DNA from: Catenibacillus scindens
GTDB taxonomy: Bacteria > Bacillota > Clostridia > Lachnospirales > Lachnospiraceae
Direction: 5' to 3'
Length of the DNA: 64,000 nt
Assembly (NCBI RefSeq): GCF_014202115.1
Contig: NZ_JACHFW010000002.1
Span: 62,001-126,000, forward strand
Position 1 is the first letter of the stretch, and the number at the start of each line of letters is the position of its first letter. This document shows positions 37,440 through 46,334 of this stretch, piece after piece. The position numbers and the translations under genes are program-made. The notes beneath the pieces were generated by a model. The model was not told the origin of the DNA. It did not search any database and saw nothing but the letters and a program-made list of their open reading frames with translations.

Positions 37440-38654
37440 ATGCGCGACATATTACTGCACACCCCTGAAGGTGTCCGGGACATTTATGGTATTGAATGTG
37501 CCCGCAAAGTTAAGCTTCAGGAAATATTATCGCAGGTGTTTGGACAGTATGGATATCACACGATCCAGACACCTGCTTTTGAGTTTTTCGATATTTTTAA
37601 CGGAGAGCGGGGAACGGTTAAATCCAGGGAAATGTACAAATTTTTTGACCGTGAGGGAAATACACTTGTTCTTCGCCCCGATATCACTCCATCCATCGCC
37701 AGGGCAGTGGCCAAATATTATAAAGATGATCAGGTTCCGCTGCGTTTTACCTACCTTGGCAACGTGTTCATCAATAATTCCAGCTATCAGGGACTGATGA
37801 AGGAGACGACCCAGATGGGAGCGGAGCTGATCGGAGCTGACAGCGCCCAGGCCGACGGGGAGATGATCGCCCTGGCGATTGAGCTTCAGATGAAAGCCGG
37901 TCTGAAGAAGTTTGTCCTCGACATCGGCCATGCCGGTTTCTTCCGGGTTCTTATGGAGGAGGCCGGCCTTGATAAAGACAGTGAGGACCTTTTAAAATCC
38001 CTCATAGAAAATAAAAATTTCTTCGGTATTGAAAGTTTGATTGAAGAAAAAAATATCAGCCGTGAGCTTAGGACAGTCTTAATGAAACTGCCGGATCTGT
38101 CCGGATCCTGGGAAATCCTGGACAATGTGCGGGAACTGACATCCAGTAAAAAAGCCCGGTCTGTCCTTGACCGGCTGTCCAGCGTCTACGAGGTTGTTAA
38201 AGCCTACGGATATGAGGAATATGTGACCTTTGATCTGGGTATGCTCACCACTTATGATTATTATACAGGGATCATTTTCAGAGGATACACTTACGGCACC
38301 GGCGACGCCATTGTCAAAGGCGGCCGTTATGACCACCTTGTTGGACAGTTTGGCAAAGATTCGCCGGCAGTGGGATTTGCACTTGTTGTGGATCAGCTTC
38401 TCGCCGCCCTTGGACGCCAGAAAATCCAGGTTCCTTTAAATGATCAGTCTGCCTTGATCTTATACGCTCTCCCGGATTTCTCCCAGGCGGTGGCTATGGC
38501 CAAAAATCTCAGAGGACAAAATATCCAGGTAACACTTATGCAGAAAAATGATCAGTTGTCCGAAAAGGAATATATGGGATATTGCCGCCAGAATATGATC
38601 CAGTCGTTGATCACTTTACAGGGCGGCGAAAAAAATGTAAAGGAGGTGGGGTAA
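37440..38654 (+). CDS. hisZ: ATP phosphoribosyltransferase regulatory subunit HisZ
   Basis: A catalytically inactive histidyl-tRNA-synthetase-like protein (404 residues) required by short-form HisG. The class II synthetase fold is visible: TPEGVRDIYG, LRPDITPSIARAV and RGYTYGTGDAIVKGGRYD. The C-terminal anticodon-binding domain is reduced. ATG 37440 is preceded by AAAGGAG; an in-frame ATG at 37425 lies before that site. It starts the hisZGDBA-hisIE operon and abuts hisG. Histidyl-tRNA synthetase itself is excluded by the length and by the hisG neighbour. Confidence 0.94.
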   Translation: MRDILLHTPEGVRDIYGIECARKVKLQEILSQVFGQYGYHTIQTPAFEFFDIFNGERGTVKSREMYKFFDREGNTLVLRPDITPSIARAVAKYYKDDQVPLRFTYLGNVFINNSSYQGLMKETTQMGAELIGADSAQADGEMIALAIELQMKAGLKKFVLDIGHAGFFRVLMEEAGLDKDSEDLLKSLIENKNFFGIESLIEEKNISRELRTVLMKLPDLSGSWEILDNVRELTSSKKARSVLDRLSSVYEVVKAYGYEEYVTFDLGMLTTYDYYTGIIFRGYTYGTGDAIVKGGRYDHLVGQFGKDSPAVGFALVVDQLLAALGRQKIQVPLNDQSALILYALPDFSQAVAMAKNLRGQNIQVTLMQKNDQLSEKEYMGYCRQNMIQSLITLQGGEKNVKEVG

Positions 38655-39290
38655 ATGGAGTATTTAACCTTTGCCCTTGCCAAAGGCCGTCTGGCTAAAA
38701 AGTCTCTTGAACTTTTTGAAAAGATCGGGATTACTATGGAAGAAATGAAAGATCCAAATACCCGCAAACTGATCTTTGTCAATGAGGAGAGGAAGATCAA
38801 AATGTTCCTCGCCAAAGCCAGTGATGTTCCCACCTATGTGGAATATGGCGCGGCGGATATCGGGGTTGTTGGAAAAGATACTCTTCTTGAGGAAGGCCGC
38901 CGCCTCTATGAAGTCATGGATCTTGGATTCGGCAAGTGCCGTATGTGTGTCTGTGGCCCTAAAAGCGCGGGGGAACTGCTGCGCCATCAGGAGCTGATCC
39001 GCGTGGCATCCAAATACCCCCACATTGCAAAAGATTATTTCTATAACCAGAAACACCAGACCGTGGAAATCATTAAACTTAACGGTTCTGTAGAGCTGGC
39101 TCCCATTGTGGGGCTGTCGGAAGTGATCGTGGATATTGTAGAGACCGGGTCTACATTGAGAGAGAACGGCCTTGAAGTTTTGGAAGAAATTTGCCCTCTA
39201 TCCGCCCGTATGGTTGTCAACCAGGTGAGCATGAAGATGGAGAACGAGCGGATTACTCAGCTTTTATACAATATCAAGCCTCTGCTTTAG
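38655..39290 (+). CDS. hisG: ATP phosphoribosyltransferase catalytic subunit (short form)
   Basis: It catalyses the first step of histidine synthesis, joining ATP and PRPP. The 211-residue length marks the short form lacking the C-terminal regulatory domain, which explains HisZ next to it. The N-terminal [12 protein letters not shown] and the PRPP-loop [15 protein letters not shown] are visible. It begins directly after hisZ. The 134 bases to hisD hold a promoter and a structured leader. Confidence 0.96.
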   Translation: MEYLTFALAKGRLAKKSLELFEKIGITMEEMKDPNTRKLIFVNEERKIKMFLAKASDVPTYVEYGAADIGVVGKDTLLEEGRRLYEVMDLGFGKCRMCVCGPKSAGELLRHQELIRVASKYPHIAKDYFYNQKHQTVEIIKLNGSVELAPIVGLSEVIVDIVETGSTLRENGLEVLEEICPLSARMVVNQVSMKMENERITQLLYNIKPLL

Positions 39291-39294
39291 CTCA

Positions 39295-39323
39295 TTGAAA
39301 TTTAAAAAGACCTTTGGTATAAT
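39295..39323 (+). promoter_or_regulatory. Internal promoter upstream of hisD
   Basis: TTGAAA (39295-39300) and TATAAT (39318-39323) are 17 bases apart. Predicted start of transcription is near 39330, at the first base of the structured leader. Confidence 0.65.
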
Positions 39324-39329
39324 ATGTAA

Positions 39330-39387
39330 ATGAGACAAGAAGTGCGGAGCAATCCGTGTCTCATGCCCATTTGTCGGGCAACTCATG
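39330..39387 (+). repeat. Structured hisD leader, ATGAGACAAG element copy 2
   Basis: ATGAGACA (39330-39337) pairs with TGTCTCAT (39357-39364), enclosing CGGA-GCAA-TCCG, a small stem with a GNRA-type loop. A second hairpin, GCCC-N7-GGGC (39365-39379), follows. ATGAGACAAG, ATTTGTCGG and CTCATG are shared with 7554-7588 upstream of the cupin gene. The function may be an RNA control element. Confidence 0.6.
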
Positions 39388-39428
39388 TAAATAAAGATTG
39401 TCTGTTTAAAGACAGGAGGAACTTATGA
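39330..39428 (+). CDS. Possible 32-residue leader reading frame before hisD
   Basis: ATG 39330 opens a frame beginning MRQEVRSNPCLMPICRA and ending at TGA 39426-39428, which overlaps the hisD ATG as ATGA. It has no Shine-Dalgarno and could start at the very 5' end of the transcript. Only one His codon is present, so it is not a classical histidine attenuator peptide. Translation is unproven. Confidence 0.3.
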   Translation: MRQEVRSNPCLMPICRATHVNKDCLFKDRRNL

Positions 39429-40720
39429 AAACGATACATTTGGCCCAGGATAGCATCCGCGACCTGCTCAACCATTTACTGAAAAGAAGTCCCAACAATT
39501 ATGGCGCCTATGAAAGTACAGTGGCGTCCATTGTCTCCGATGTTAAGGAGAGGGGGGACGAAGCTCTTTTTGAATACACTAAGAAATTTGATGGCGCTAA
39601 TCTTACTCCCCAAAATATCCAGGTGACACAAGAAGAAATCGACGAGGCTTATGCCGCTGTAGATCCAAAGCTTCTTAGCGTGATCCGCAGATCCATGGAG
39701 AACATCCGCGTTTATCATGAGAAGCAGAAGCGCTACGGATGGTTTGACACCACTCCTGACGGTACCATCCTGGGGCAGAAAGTGACGCCTCTGGCCTATG
39801 CCGGCATTTATGTTCCCGGCGGAAAAGCCGCTTACCCATCCTCTGTGCTGATGAATACGGTTCCGGCTAAAGTTGCCGGCGTAGAAAATATTATCATGGT
39901 CACTCCTCCGGGCAAGGACGGTAAAGTGACGCCAACAACCCTTGTCGCCGCCTGCGAGGCGGGAGCCACAAAGGTATACAAAGTGGGAGGGGCTCAGGCC
40001 ATCGCCGCTCTGGCTTACGGCACCCAGTCCATTCCAAAAGTGGACAAGATCGTAGGTCCCGGCAATATTTATGTAGCACTTGCGAAAAAAGCTGTCTATG
40101 GCCATGTGAGCATTGACTCCATCGCCGGCCCCAGTGAAATCCTTGTCATCGCCGACGAAACGGCCAATCCCGAATATGTAGCCGCAGATCTTTTGTCTCA
40201 GGCAGAACATGACGAGCTTGCCAGCGCTATCTTAGTGACCACAAGCGAAACACTGGCCGCAGAAGTATCCCGATGGATCGGCATTTTTGCGGAAAAGCTT
40301 TCCCGCAGGGAAATCCTGGAGAAATCTCTGGAAAATTACGGCTATATACTCATCGCCGATTCCATGGACAGCGCTGTGGACATTGCCAACGAAATCGCTT
40401 CCGAACATTTGGAGATCGTCACAAAAAATCCTTTTGAAGTGATGACAAAGATCAAAAATGCCGGCGCTATTTTCCTTGGAGAGAACAGTTCCGAGCCTTT
40501 GGGCGATTACTATGCCGGCCCCAATCACATTTTGCCAACCAACGGCACAGCTAAATTTTTCTCCCCCCTTGGCGTTGATGATTTTGTGAAAAAGTCCAGC
40601 ATCATCTACTATTCCAGGGAAGCACTGCAAAAGGCAAAAGATGATATTATCCGTTTTGCCGAAGCGGAGTCTCTGACGGCCCATGCCAATTCCATCCGGG
40701 TACGTTTTGAAGATAAGTAA
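39425..40720 (+). CDS. hisD: Histidinol dehydrogenase
   Basis: It oxidises L-histidinol to L-histidine in two NAD-dependent steps with zinc. The 431 residues show AYAGIYVPGGKAAYPSSV, KVGGAQAIAALAYGT, VGPGNIYVA, SIAGPSEILVIAD and QAEHDELA, the zinc/catalytic blocks of the family. AGGAGG lies seven bases before the ATG. hisB follows after 32 bases. Confidence 0.97.
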   Translation: MKTIHLAQDSIRDLLNHLLKRSPNNYGAYESTVASIVSDVKERGDEALFEYTKKFDGANLTPQNIQVTQEEIDEAYAAVDPKLLSVIRRSMENIRVYHEKQKRYGWFDTTPDGTILGQKVTPLAYAGIYVPGGKAAYPSSVLMNTVPAKVAGVENIIMVTPPGKDGKVTPTTLVAACEAGATKVYKVGGAQAIAALAYGTQSIPKVDKIVGPGNIYVALAKKAVYGHVSIDSIAGPSEILVIADETANPEYVAADLLSQAEHDELASAILVTTSETLAAEVSRWIGIFAEKLSRREILEKSLENYGYILIADSMDSAVDIANEIASEHLEIVTKNPFEVMTKIKNAGAIFLGENSSEPLGDYYAGPNHILPTNGTAKFFSPLGVDDFVKKSSIIYYSREALQKAKDDIIRFAEAESLTAHANSIRVRFEDK

Positions 40721-40752
40721 GCTGCCCAAGGGCAGAACGGAGGTGCGTAAAT

Positions 40753-41343
40753 ATGACGGAACGTATTGCGTCTTTGCGCCGGAAGACCGGCGAGACTGAT
40801 ATTTCCATGACACTGAATCTGGATGGCAGCGGAACGTCCGAAATAAAAACAGGTATCGGTTTTTTTGACCATATGCTCAACAGCTTTGCCCGCCACGGTT
40901 TTTTTGACCTGAAGCTGGATGTGGACGGCGATCTGGATGTGGACTGCCACCACACAATTGAAGACACAGGGATTGTCCTGGGGGAAGCTATAAAAAAAGC
41001 GCTGGGAGATAAGCGGGGAATACGCCGTTTTGGTTCCTTTATCCTCCCTATGGATGATGTCCTCGTCCTTGTGGCTATGGACCTGTCCGGAAGACCTTAT
41101 TTTTGTTACGATGTAGCATTGACAACTCCCAAAGTGGGAGATTTTGATACGGAAATGGTCCGGGAATTTTTCTACGCAGTTTCCTACAGCGCCGGAATGA
41201 ATCTCCATATAAAACTCCTTTCCGGTGAGAATAACCACCATATTATTGAGGGTATTTTTAAAGCTTTCGCAAAAGCGCTGGATGAGGCATCCAGTATGGA
41301 CGCCCGCATACAGGATGTATTATCTACAAAAGGCGCACTATAA
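40753..41343 (+). CDS. hisB: Imidazoleglycerol-phosphate dehydratase
   Basis: A monofunctional dehydratase (196 residues) converting imidazoleglycerol phosphate to imidazoleacetol phosphate with two manganese ions. Visible are GIGFFDHMLNSFARHG, DCHHTIEDTGIVLGEA and the later NNHHIIEGIFKAFA metal-binding blocks. There is no fused histidinol phosphatase domain, and no such gene is nearby. GGAGG precedes the start. Confidence 0.96.
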   Translation: MTERIASLRRKTGETDISMTLNLDGSGTSEIKTGIGFFDHMLNSFARHGFFDLKLDVDGDLDVDCHHTIEDTGIVLGEAIKKALGDKRGIRRFGSFILPMDDVLVLVAMDLSGRPYFCYDVALTTPKVGDFDTEMVREFFYAVSYSAGMNLHIKLLSGENNHHIIEGIFKAFAKALDEASSMDARIQDVLSTKGAL

Positions 41344-41364
41344 TTACAAGAAAGGGCATGAGTC

Positions 41365-42141
41365 ATGCAATTATATCCAACCATTCATATTAAAAACGGC
41401 AAATGCTATAACCCGGCTGCCGGATCAGACGCGAAACAGAATATTTTTACAAGTTCCCCGGTAAAGTTAGCCCAGATCTGGGAGCAGGCCGGCGCCTCCT
41501 ACATCCATATTGTCGATGTGGACGGGGCTAAGATGGGATTTCCTGCCCATGATGAACTGATCGGTGAAATTGTCAAAGCGGTATCTATTCCAGTTCAGAC
41601 CGGCGGCGGCATCCGTTCCATTAAGGACATTGACCACATGCTGACCCTTGGTGTGACCAGGGTTGTATGCGGGACTGAGGCAGTAAGAAATACCCGCTTT
41701 GTTGAGGAGGCCCTGAGCGCTTTCGGAAGCGATCGCTTTGTCCCCGGCATTGACGCGGTCAATGGCATGGTGGCCATTGAAGGCCGTGAACGGCTGAGCA
41801 AATATAACCCTATTGCTCTCACTAACGGAATGGGACGTTACGGCGTCAAAACAGTGATCTACACAGATATTATAAGTTCTTCATTACATAAAGGCCCCAG
41901 TATTGACAACACAAGGGAACTTGTGGCCCGGACCAATGTGGGTATAATCTACGGCGGAGGCATCAGCAGTCTGGAAGATGTGGAGGAGATCAGTAAACTG
42001 AATGTGGACGGGATCATTATCGCCACTTCGTTATATAACGGAACTATTGATCTGAAAGAACTTATCGAGATTTATGAAAAAGGAATGACTGGAAATGAAA
42101 AAGAACTTTTTGATCCCGTCAGTGTCACTGACCGAAAATAA
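41365..42141 (+). CDS. hisA: Phosphoribosylformimino-AICAR-phosphate isomerase HisA
   Basis: A TIM-barrel isomerase acting on ProFAR, 258 residues. The N-terminal block is [14 protein letters not shown] instead of the more common I-D-L-x-x-G-x-x-V-R-L. It is followed by [32 protein letters not shown] and [13 protein letters not shown]. The first catalytic aspartate is normally in the D-L-K-D-G-type motif; here that position reads K-N-G, although the second (IDAVNG) is kept. The gene overlaps the hisIE start by 47 bases. HisA is preferred over HisF because of this position and its similarity to long clostridial HisA proteins. Confidence 0.86.
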   Translation: MQLYPTIHIKNGKCYNPAAGSDAKQNIFTSSPVKLAQIWEQAGASYIHIVDVDGAKMGFPAHDELIGEIVKAVSIPVQTGGGIRSIKDIDHMLTLGVTRVVCGTEAVRNTRFVEEALSAFGSDRFVPGIDAVNGMVAIEGRERLSKYNPIALTNGMGRYGVKTVIYTDIISSSLHKGPSIDNTRELVARTNVGIIYGGGISSLEDVEEISKLNVDGIIIATSLYNGTIDLKELIEIYEKGMTGNEKELFDPVSVTDRK

Positions 42142-43405
42142 TGACAAAATCTTAGCGGCGGCTGCTCTGGGGAAAACACTGGCCGCCATTGAAAACGGCG
42201 GGGGCGACGGCATATTGCTGTGGGGGGATGCGAAGCATTCCACCGACGACGTGACCCAGGTTCTCTGTGAAGCTGTCGCTGCTGTAGATATCCCGGTGAT
42301 GTTTTATCAGGTTTATCCCCGGTTTGAGGATATTAAAAAGATCATTTACGCCGGCGCGTCAAAGGCCGTCATGAATCCCTTAGAAGGCGGCGGCCGGGAA
42401 ACATTGAAAGAGGGCGTGGCCCGCTTTGGCAGCGAAAATGTATACGGAACATTTATGACTGTCTCTGAGGAAAGATTTCCCTCCCCGGAAGATTTTCGTG
42501 AAATAGTGGTATTTACAGGATGCAAAAGCTGGGTTATGGATATGGCCGCTATGGAACGCTACGACACTGTGATCAATGAACAGGAGCTGAACCTTCTCGC
42601 ATGTGCCAGGGAGTCGCTTAGCGGTGACGCCATTAAAGAGATCCTTCTCATGCCCCAGGTCATTGGATTTACAGCACTGGACATATCTTCCCAGGTTCCC
42701 GGAGACATTGCCGGCATAAATGACTGTATGGCTTTAAAAGATTATTTGAGATCTGAAGGGATGGAAATCTGTCTTTTTGAGAGCAGCATATCCTTTGAGG
42801 ATTTTAAACTGAACAGCGATGGGCTCATCCCGGTAATCACCCAGGATTATAAGACGGGAAAAGTTCTGATGATGGCTTATATGAACGAGGAGTCATACAA
42901 TGAGACGATCCGAAGCGGTCGCATGACTTATTTCAGCCGCAGCCGCCAATGTCTCTGGAAAAAAGGCGAGACATCCGGCCACTATCAGTTTGTCCGTTCT
43001 CTGGAAATTGACTGTGACAAAGATACTATATTGGCCAAGGTACGCCAGATCGGCGCCGCTTGCCATACCGGCCATGAAAGCTGCTTTTTTACCAACTTGG
43101 CCAGGAAAGAGTATGTCAGCGTCAATCCATCCACTATTCTCCAGGAGATTATGGATACGGTCACTGACCGGAAGCTCCATCCAAAAGAAGGTTCCTACAC
43201 AAACTATCTGTTTGAAAAGGGCATTGATAAAATATTGAAAAAAGTGGGAGAAGAAGCGACGGAGATTGTTATTGCCGCTAAAAACCCGGACGCTGGCGAG
43301 TTAAAATATGAAATTGCCGATTTTCTTTATCACATGATCGTCCTTATGGCCGAGAAAGAGGTTTCCTGGGACGAGATCTGTGAGGAGCTTGCCAAACGCC
43401 ATTGA
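42095..43405 (+). CDS. hisIE: HisIE with an N-terminal degenerate HisF-like domain
   Basis: A 436-residue protein. Residues about 245-350 are the phosphoribosyl-AMP cyclohydrolase ([20 protein letters not shown] region and [10 protein letters not shown] zinc site). About 350-436 is the phosphoribosyl-ATP pyrophosphatase ([16 protein letters not shown]). The first about 230 residues look like a HisF/HisA TIM barrel: [15 protein letters not shown], then [18 protein letters not shown]. However, the catalytic aspartates are missing: the N-terminal D-x-K-D-G position and the mid-barrel I-D are replaced. No hisH or full hisF is in the operon. The N-terminal part may be structural or derived from a lost HisF. 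Confidence 0.88.
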   Translation: MKKNFLIPSVSLTENNDKILAAAALGKTLAAIENGGGDGILLWGDAKHSTDDVTQVLCEAVAAVDIPVMFYQVYPRFEDIKKIIYAGASKAVMNPLEGGGRETLKEGVARFGSENVYGTFMTVSEERFPSPEDFREIVVFTGCKSWVMDMAAMERYDTVINEQELNLLACARESLSGDAIKEILLMPQVIGFTALDISSQVPGDIAGINDCMALKDYLRSEGMEICLFESSISFEDFKLNSDGLIPVITQDYKTGKVLMMAYMNEESYNETIRSGRMTYFSRSRQCLWKKGETSGHYQFVRSLEIDCDKDTILAKVRQIGAACHTGHESCFFTNLARKEYVSVNPSTILQEIMDTVTDRKLHPKEGSYTNYLFEKGIDKILKKVGEEATEIVIAAKNPDAGELKYEIADFLYHMIVLMAEKEVSWDEICEELAKRH

Positions 43406-43423
43406 TTTTAAATTTTTAAAAAA

Positions 43424-43458
43424 GCCGGAACCCAGCGTCCATCTGAGTTCCGGCTTTT
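43424..43458 (+). terminator. Terminator of the his operon
   Basis: GCCGGAAC (43424-43431) pairs with GTTCCGGC (43447-43454), followed by TTTTCTTCC and preceded by an A run. Confidence 0.85.
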
Positions 43459-43474
43459 CTTCCGTTTCCCACCC

Positions 43475-43493
43475 CTGATGGCTGAACTGTTAC
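43475..43493. repeat. Half-site of the intergenic palindrome family
   Basis: CTGATGGCTGAACTGTTAC matches one arm of the 19171/19397 repeats, but no partner arm is found within 100 bases. Confidence 0.5.
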
Positions 43494-43522
43494 ATAAGAT
43501 CCCTGGAATAGCTTTTAATCCG

Positions 43523-43551
43523 TTGACAAAGAATTTAATTCACCGTATAAT
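43523..43551 (+). promoter_or_regulatory. Consensus promoter of alaS
   Basis: TTGACA (43523-43528) and TATAAT (43546-43551) are 17 bases apart, giving a leader of about 120 bases. Confidence 0.82.
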
Positions 43552-43600
43552 AAAATACTGGTAGTAAACCCAAAAAGTTTTTACATGTCTTGACAATCAA

Positions 43601-43652
43601 ATATCCTGGATTTGGAAGGGTCACAGGACGCTTTGCAGCCGGGATATTTTTT
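43601..43652 (+). promoter_or_regulatory. Putative transcription attenuator in the alaS leader
   Basis: ATATCCTGG (43601-43609) pairs with CCGGGATAT (43639-43647), with one G-T pair, and is followed by six T residues. It lies between the alaS promoter and its AGGAGG site. The T-box consensus (GGGTGGNACCGCG) is not seen. Confidence 0.6.
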
Positions 43653-43676
43653 ATCATATACTAGGAGGTAATAAAC

Positions 43677-46319
43677 GTGAATAAATTTTACGGTTTAAAT
43701 GAATTAAGAAAAATGTATCTGGACTTTTTTCAGAGCAAGGGACATCTTGTAATGAAAAGTTTTTCCCTTATCCCTCACAACGATAACAGTCTTTTACTTA
43801 TAAATTCCGGTATGGCCCCCTTAAAACCTTATTTTACAAAGCAGGAGATCCCCCCCTGCCCAAGAGTAACCACATGTCAGAAATGTATCCGCACCGGCGA
43901 TATTGAAAATATCGGAAAGACAGACCGCCACGGAACATTTTTTGAGATGCTGGGCAACTTTTCCTTCGGCGACTATTTTAAACATGAAGCTATCGCCTGG
44001 TCATGGGAATTTCTCACACAGGTCATCGGTCTGGAGGAAGACCGCCTTTATCCTTCCGTTTATGTGGACGATGATGAAGCTTTCGATATCTGGAATAAGG
44101 AGATCGGCATCCCTGCGGAAAGGATCTTCCGTTTTGGCAAGGAGGACAATTTCTGGGAACACGGCGCCGGACCATGCGGCCCCTGTTCTGAGATCTATTA
44201 TGACCGGGGTGAAAAGTATGGCTGCGGTAAACCGGACTGCACTGTAGGCTGCGACTGCGACCGGTACATGGAAGTTTGGAACAACGTATTCACACAGTTT
44301 GAAAATGACGGCAACGGCCATTATGAACTGCTGGAGAGCAAAAACATTGACACAGGTATGGGCCTGGAGCGTCTGGCCACCATTGTCCAGGACGTGGATT
44401 CTATTTTTGACGTAGATACTATTAAGGCTCTGAGAGAGCAGGTGTGCCAGATGGCCGGCGTCAAGTATAAAGAAAACCCGAAAGCCGACGTTTCCATCCG
44501 TATTATCACTGACCATATCCGGTCTGTGACATTTATGGTGTCTGACGGCATCCTCCCCTCCAATGAGGGGCGCGGATATGTACTTCGCCGTCTTCTGCGC
44601 CGGGCTGCCCGCCACGGACGTCTCCTCGGCATTACCGAAAAGTTTTTGACCACATTGAGCGACACTGTCATCGAGACATCCAAAGACGGATATCCGGAAC
44701 TGGAAGAGAAGAAAGACTTTATTTTTAAGATCATCAGCGAGGAAGAAGACAAGTTTAACCGTACTTTAGACCAGGGTCTTGGCATCCTGAAAGACATGAA
44801 AGCCCAGATTCTTGCCGGCGGCGGGGACGTGTTATCCGGGGATGATGCCTTTAAACTCTACGACACTTACGGATTCCCTCTTGATCTCACAGAGGAGATT
44901 CTTGAGGAGGATGGAATTACCATTGACCAGGAAGGCTTTAAGGCAGCTATGGACCGCCAGCGTGATATGGCCCGCAAGGCCCGGAAGACAACCAACTATA
45001 TGGGCGCCGACGTTACTGTATACCAGTCCATTGACCCAGCGGTCACCAGCCGCTTTGTGGGCTATGAATATACAAAGTATACTTCAAAAATTTCTGTCCT
45101 GACCACAGAAGAAGAGATCGTGGAAGCTCTTGTGGACGGACAGAACGGAACAATCATTGTGGACGAAACGCCTTTCTACGCCACCAGCGGCGGTCAGGAG
45201 GCAGATACCGGAATCATCACCTGGGGGGACAGTGTGTTTGCTGTCAAAGATACGATCAAGCTCTCCGGCGGAAAGATCGGCCATGTGGGAACTGTTGTTA
45301 AAGGTATGTTTAAAACCGGTGACTCTGTAGAGCTGGCTATTGATGAGAAAAAGCGCAGCGATACAGCCAAAAACCACAGTGCCACCCATCTGCTCCAGAA
45401 GGCTCTCCAGATGGTTCTGGGCAGCCATGTACAGCAGGCAGGTTCCAGCAATAACGACAAACATCTTCGCTTTGACTTTACCCATTTTTCACCAATGACC
45501 GCGGATGAATTAAAGCGGGTGGAAGATATTGTCAATGATGAGATCGAGGCCAATCTTCCTGTTCTGACAAAGATCATGGATCTCGATGAAGCCAAAAAGA
45601 CGGGGGCCATGGCCCTTTTTGGCGAAAAATATGACAAGGACGTCCGGGTGGTGACCATGGGCGATTTTTCCAAAGAACTGTGCGGCGGTACCCATGTATC
45701 CAATACCGGCGTTATCCGGGCCTTTAAGATTGTCTCTGAGGCCGGTGTTGCCGCAGGCGTGCGCCGTATCGAAGCGCTGACCGGCGATGGCGTGTTTAAC
45801 TATTACGCAGGTCTTGAACAGGAATTAAAGGAGGCCGCCCACGCGGCGAAAGCTGAACCTTTTGCTCTTGTAAAACGTATTGAAGCTCTGATGGATGAGG
45901 TTAAAACTCTGTCCTCAGAAAATGAAAAGCTTAAAAATAAAATGGCCCGCGAAGCTCTGGGCGATGTCATGGATCAGGTTCAGGACATTAAAGGCACCGC
46001 GTTACTTGCGGTCAAAGTTGACGGCGTGGACATGAACGGTTTGATGAACCTTGGCGATCAGCTTAAAGCCCGGTTAGGTCAGGGCGTTATCGTCCTCGCC
46101 TCCGAGAAGGACGGGAAGGTGAATCTTCTGTCCATGGCAACAGATGAAGCTATGAAAAATGGCGCTCACGCAGGGAATCTCATTAAAGGCATCGCAAAGC
46201 TTGTGGGCGGCGGCGGCGGCGGCCGGCCAAATATGGCTCAGGCTGGAGGTAAAAATCCTGCCGGCATTGACAATGCCTTAAAAGAAGCGGCCCAGGTACT
46301 GGAAAGTCAGCTCCGCTAA
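43677..46319 (+). CDS. alaS: Alanyl-tRNA synthetase
   Basis: It charges tRNA-Ala. The 880 residues show the full order. The class II core is at the N-terminus (INSGMAPLKPYF, FFEMLGNFSFGDYF, GMGLERLA). The editing domain carries NHSATHLLQKAL and the CGGTHV zinc motif, and a C-terminal glycine-rich domain includes GGGGGGRP. The start is GTG 43677 behind AGGAGGT. A putative terminator hairpin in the leader suggests attenuation. The CapA-like gene follows after 15 bases. Confidence 0.97.
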   Translation: MNKFYGLNELRKMYLDFFQSKGHLVMKSFSLIPHNDNSLLLINSGMAPLKPYFTKQEIPPCPRVTTCQKCIRTGDIENIGKTDRHGTFFEMLGNFSFGDYFKHEAIAWSWEFLTQVIGLEEDRLYPSVYVDDDEAFDIWNKEIGIPAERIFRFGKEDNFWEHGAGPCGPCSEIYYDRGEKYGCGKPDCTVGCDCDRYMEVWNNVFTQFENDGNGHYELLESKNIDTGMGLERLATIVQDVDSIFDVDTIKALREQVCQMAGVKYKENPKADVSIRIITDHIRSVTFMVSDGILPSNEGRGYVLRRLLRRAARHGRLLGITEKFLTTLSDTVIETSKDGYPELEEKKDFIFKIISEEEDKFNRTLDQGLGILKDMKAQILAGGGDVLSGDDAFKLYDTYGFPLDLTEEILEEDGITIDQEGFKAAMDRQRDMARKARKTTNYMGADVTVYQSIDPAVTSRFVGYEYTKYTSKISVLTTEEEIVEALVDGQNGTIIVDETPFYATSGGQEADTGIITWGDSVFAVKDTIKLSGGKIGHVGTVVKGMFKTGDSVELAIDEKKRSDTAKNHSATHLLQKALQMVLGSHVQQAGSSNNDKHLRFDFTHFSPMTADELKRVEDIVNDEIEANLPVLTKIMDLDEAKKTGAMALFGEKYDKDVRVVTMGDFSKELCGGTHVSNTGVIRAFKIVSEAGVAAGVRRIEALTGDGVFNYYAGLEQELKEAAHAAKAEPFALVKRIEALMDEVKTLSSENEKLKNKMAREALGDVMDQVQDIKGTALLAVKVDGVDMNGLMNLGDQLKARLGQGVIVLASEKDGKVNLLSMATDEAMKNGAHAGNLIKGIAKLVGGGGGGRPNMAQAGGKNPAGIDNALKEAAQVLESQLR

Positions 46320-46334
46320 CAGGAGGTGACACCA

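Noticed and set aside
37440-38654. Histidyl-tRNA synthetase
   Set aside because: Position next to short-form hisG and the reduced C-terminal domain indicate HisZ.
39330-39428. Histidine attenuator peptide
   Set aside because: The frame has only one His codon and no run of them.
43558-43676. T-box riboswitch upstream of alaS
   Set aside because: The conserved T-box core is not seen; only a hairpin followed by T residues.
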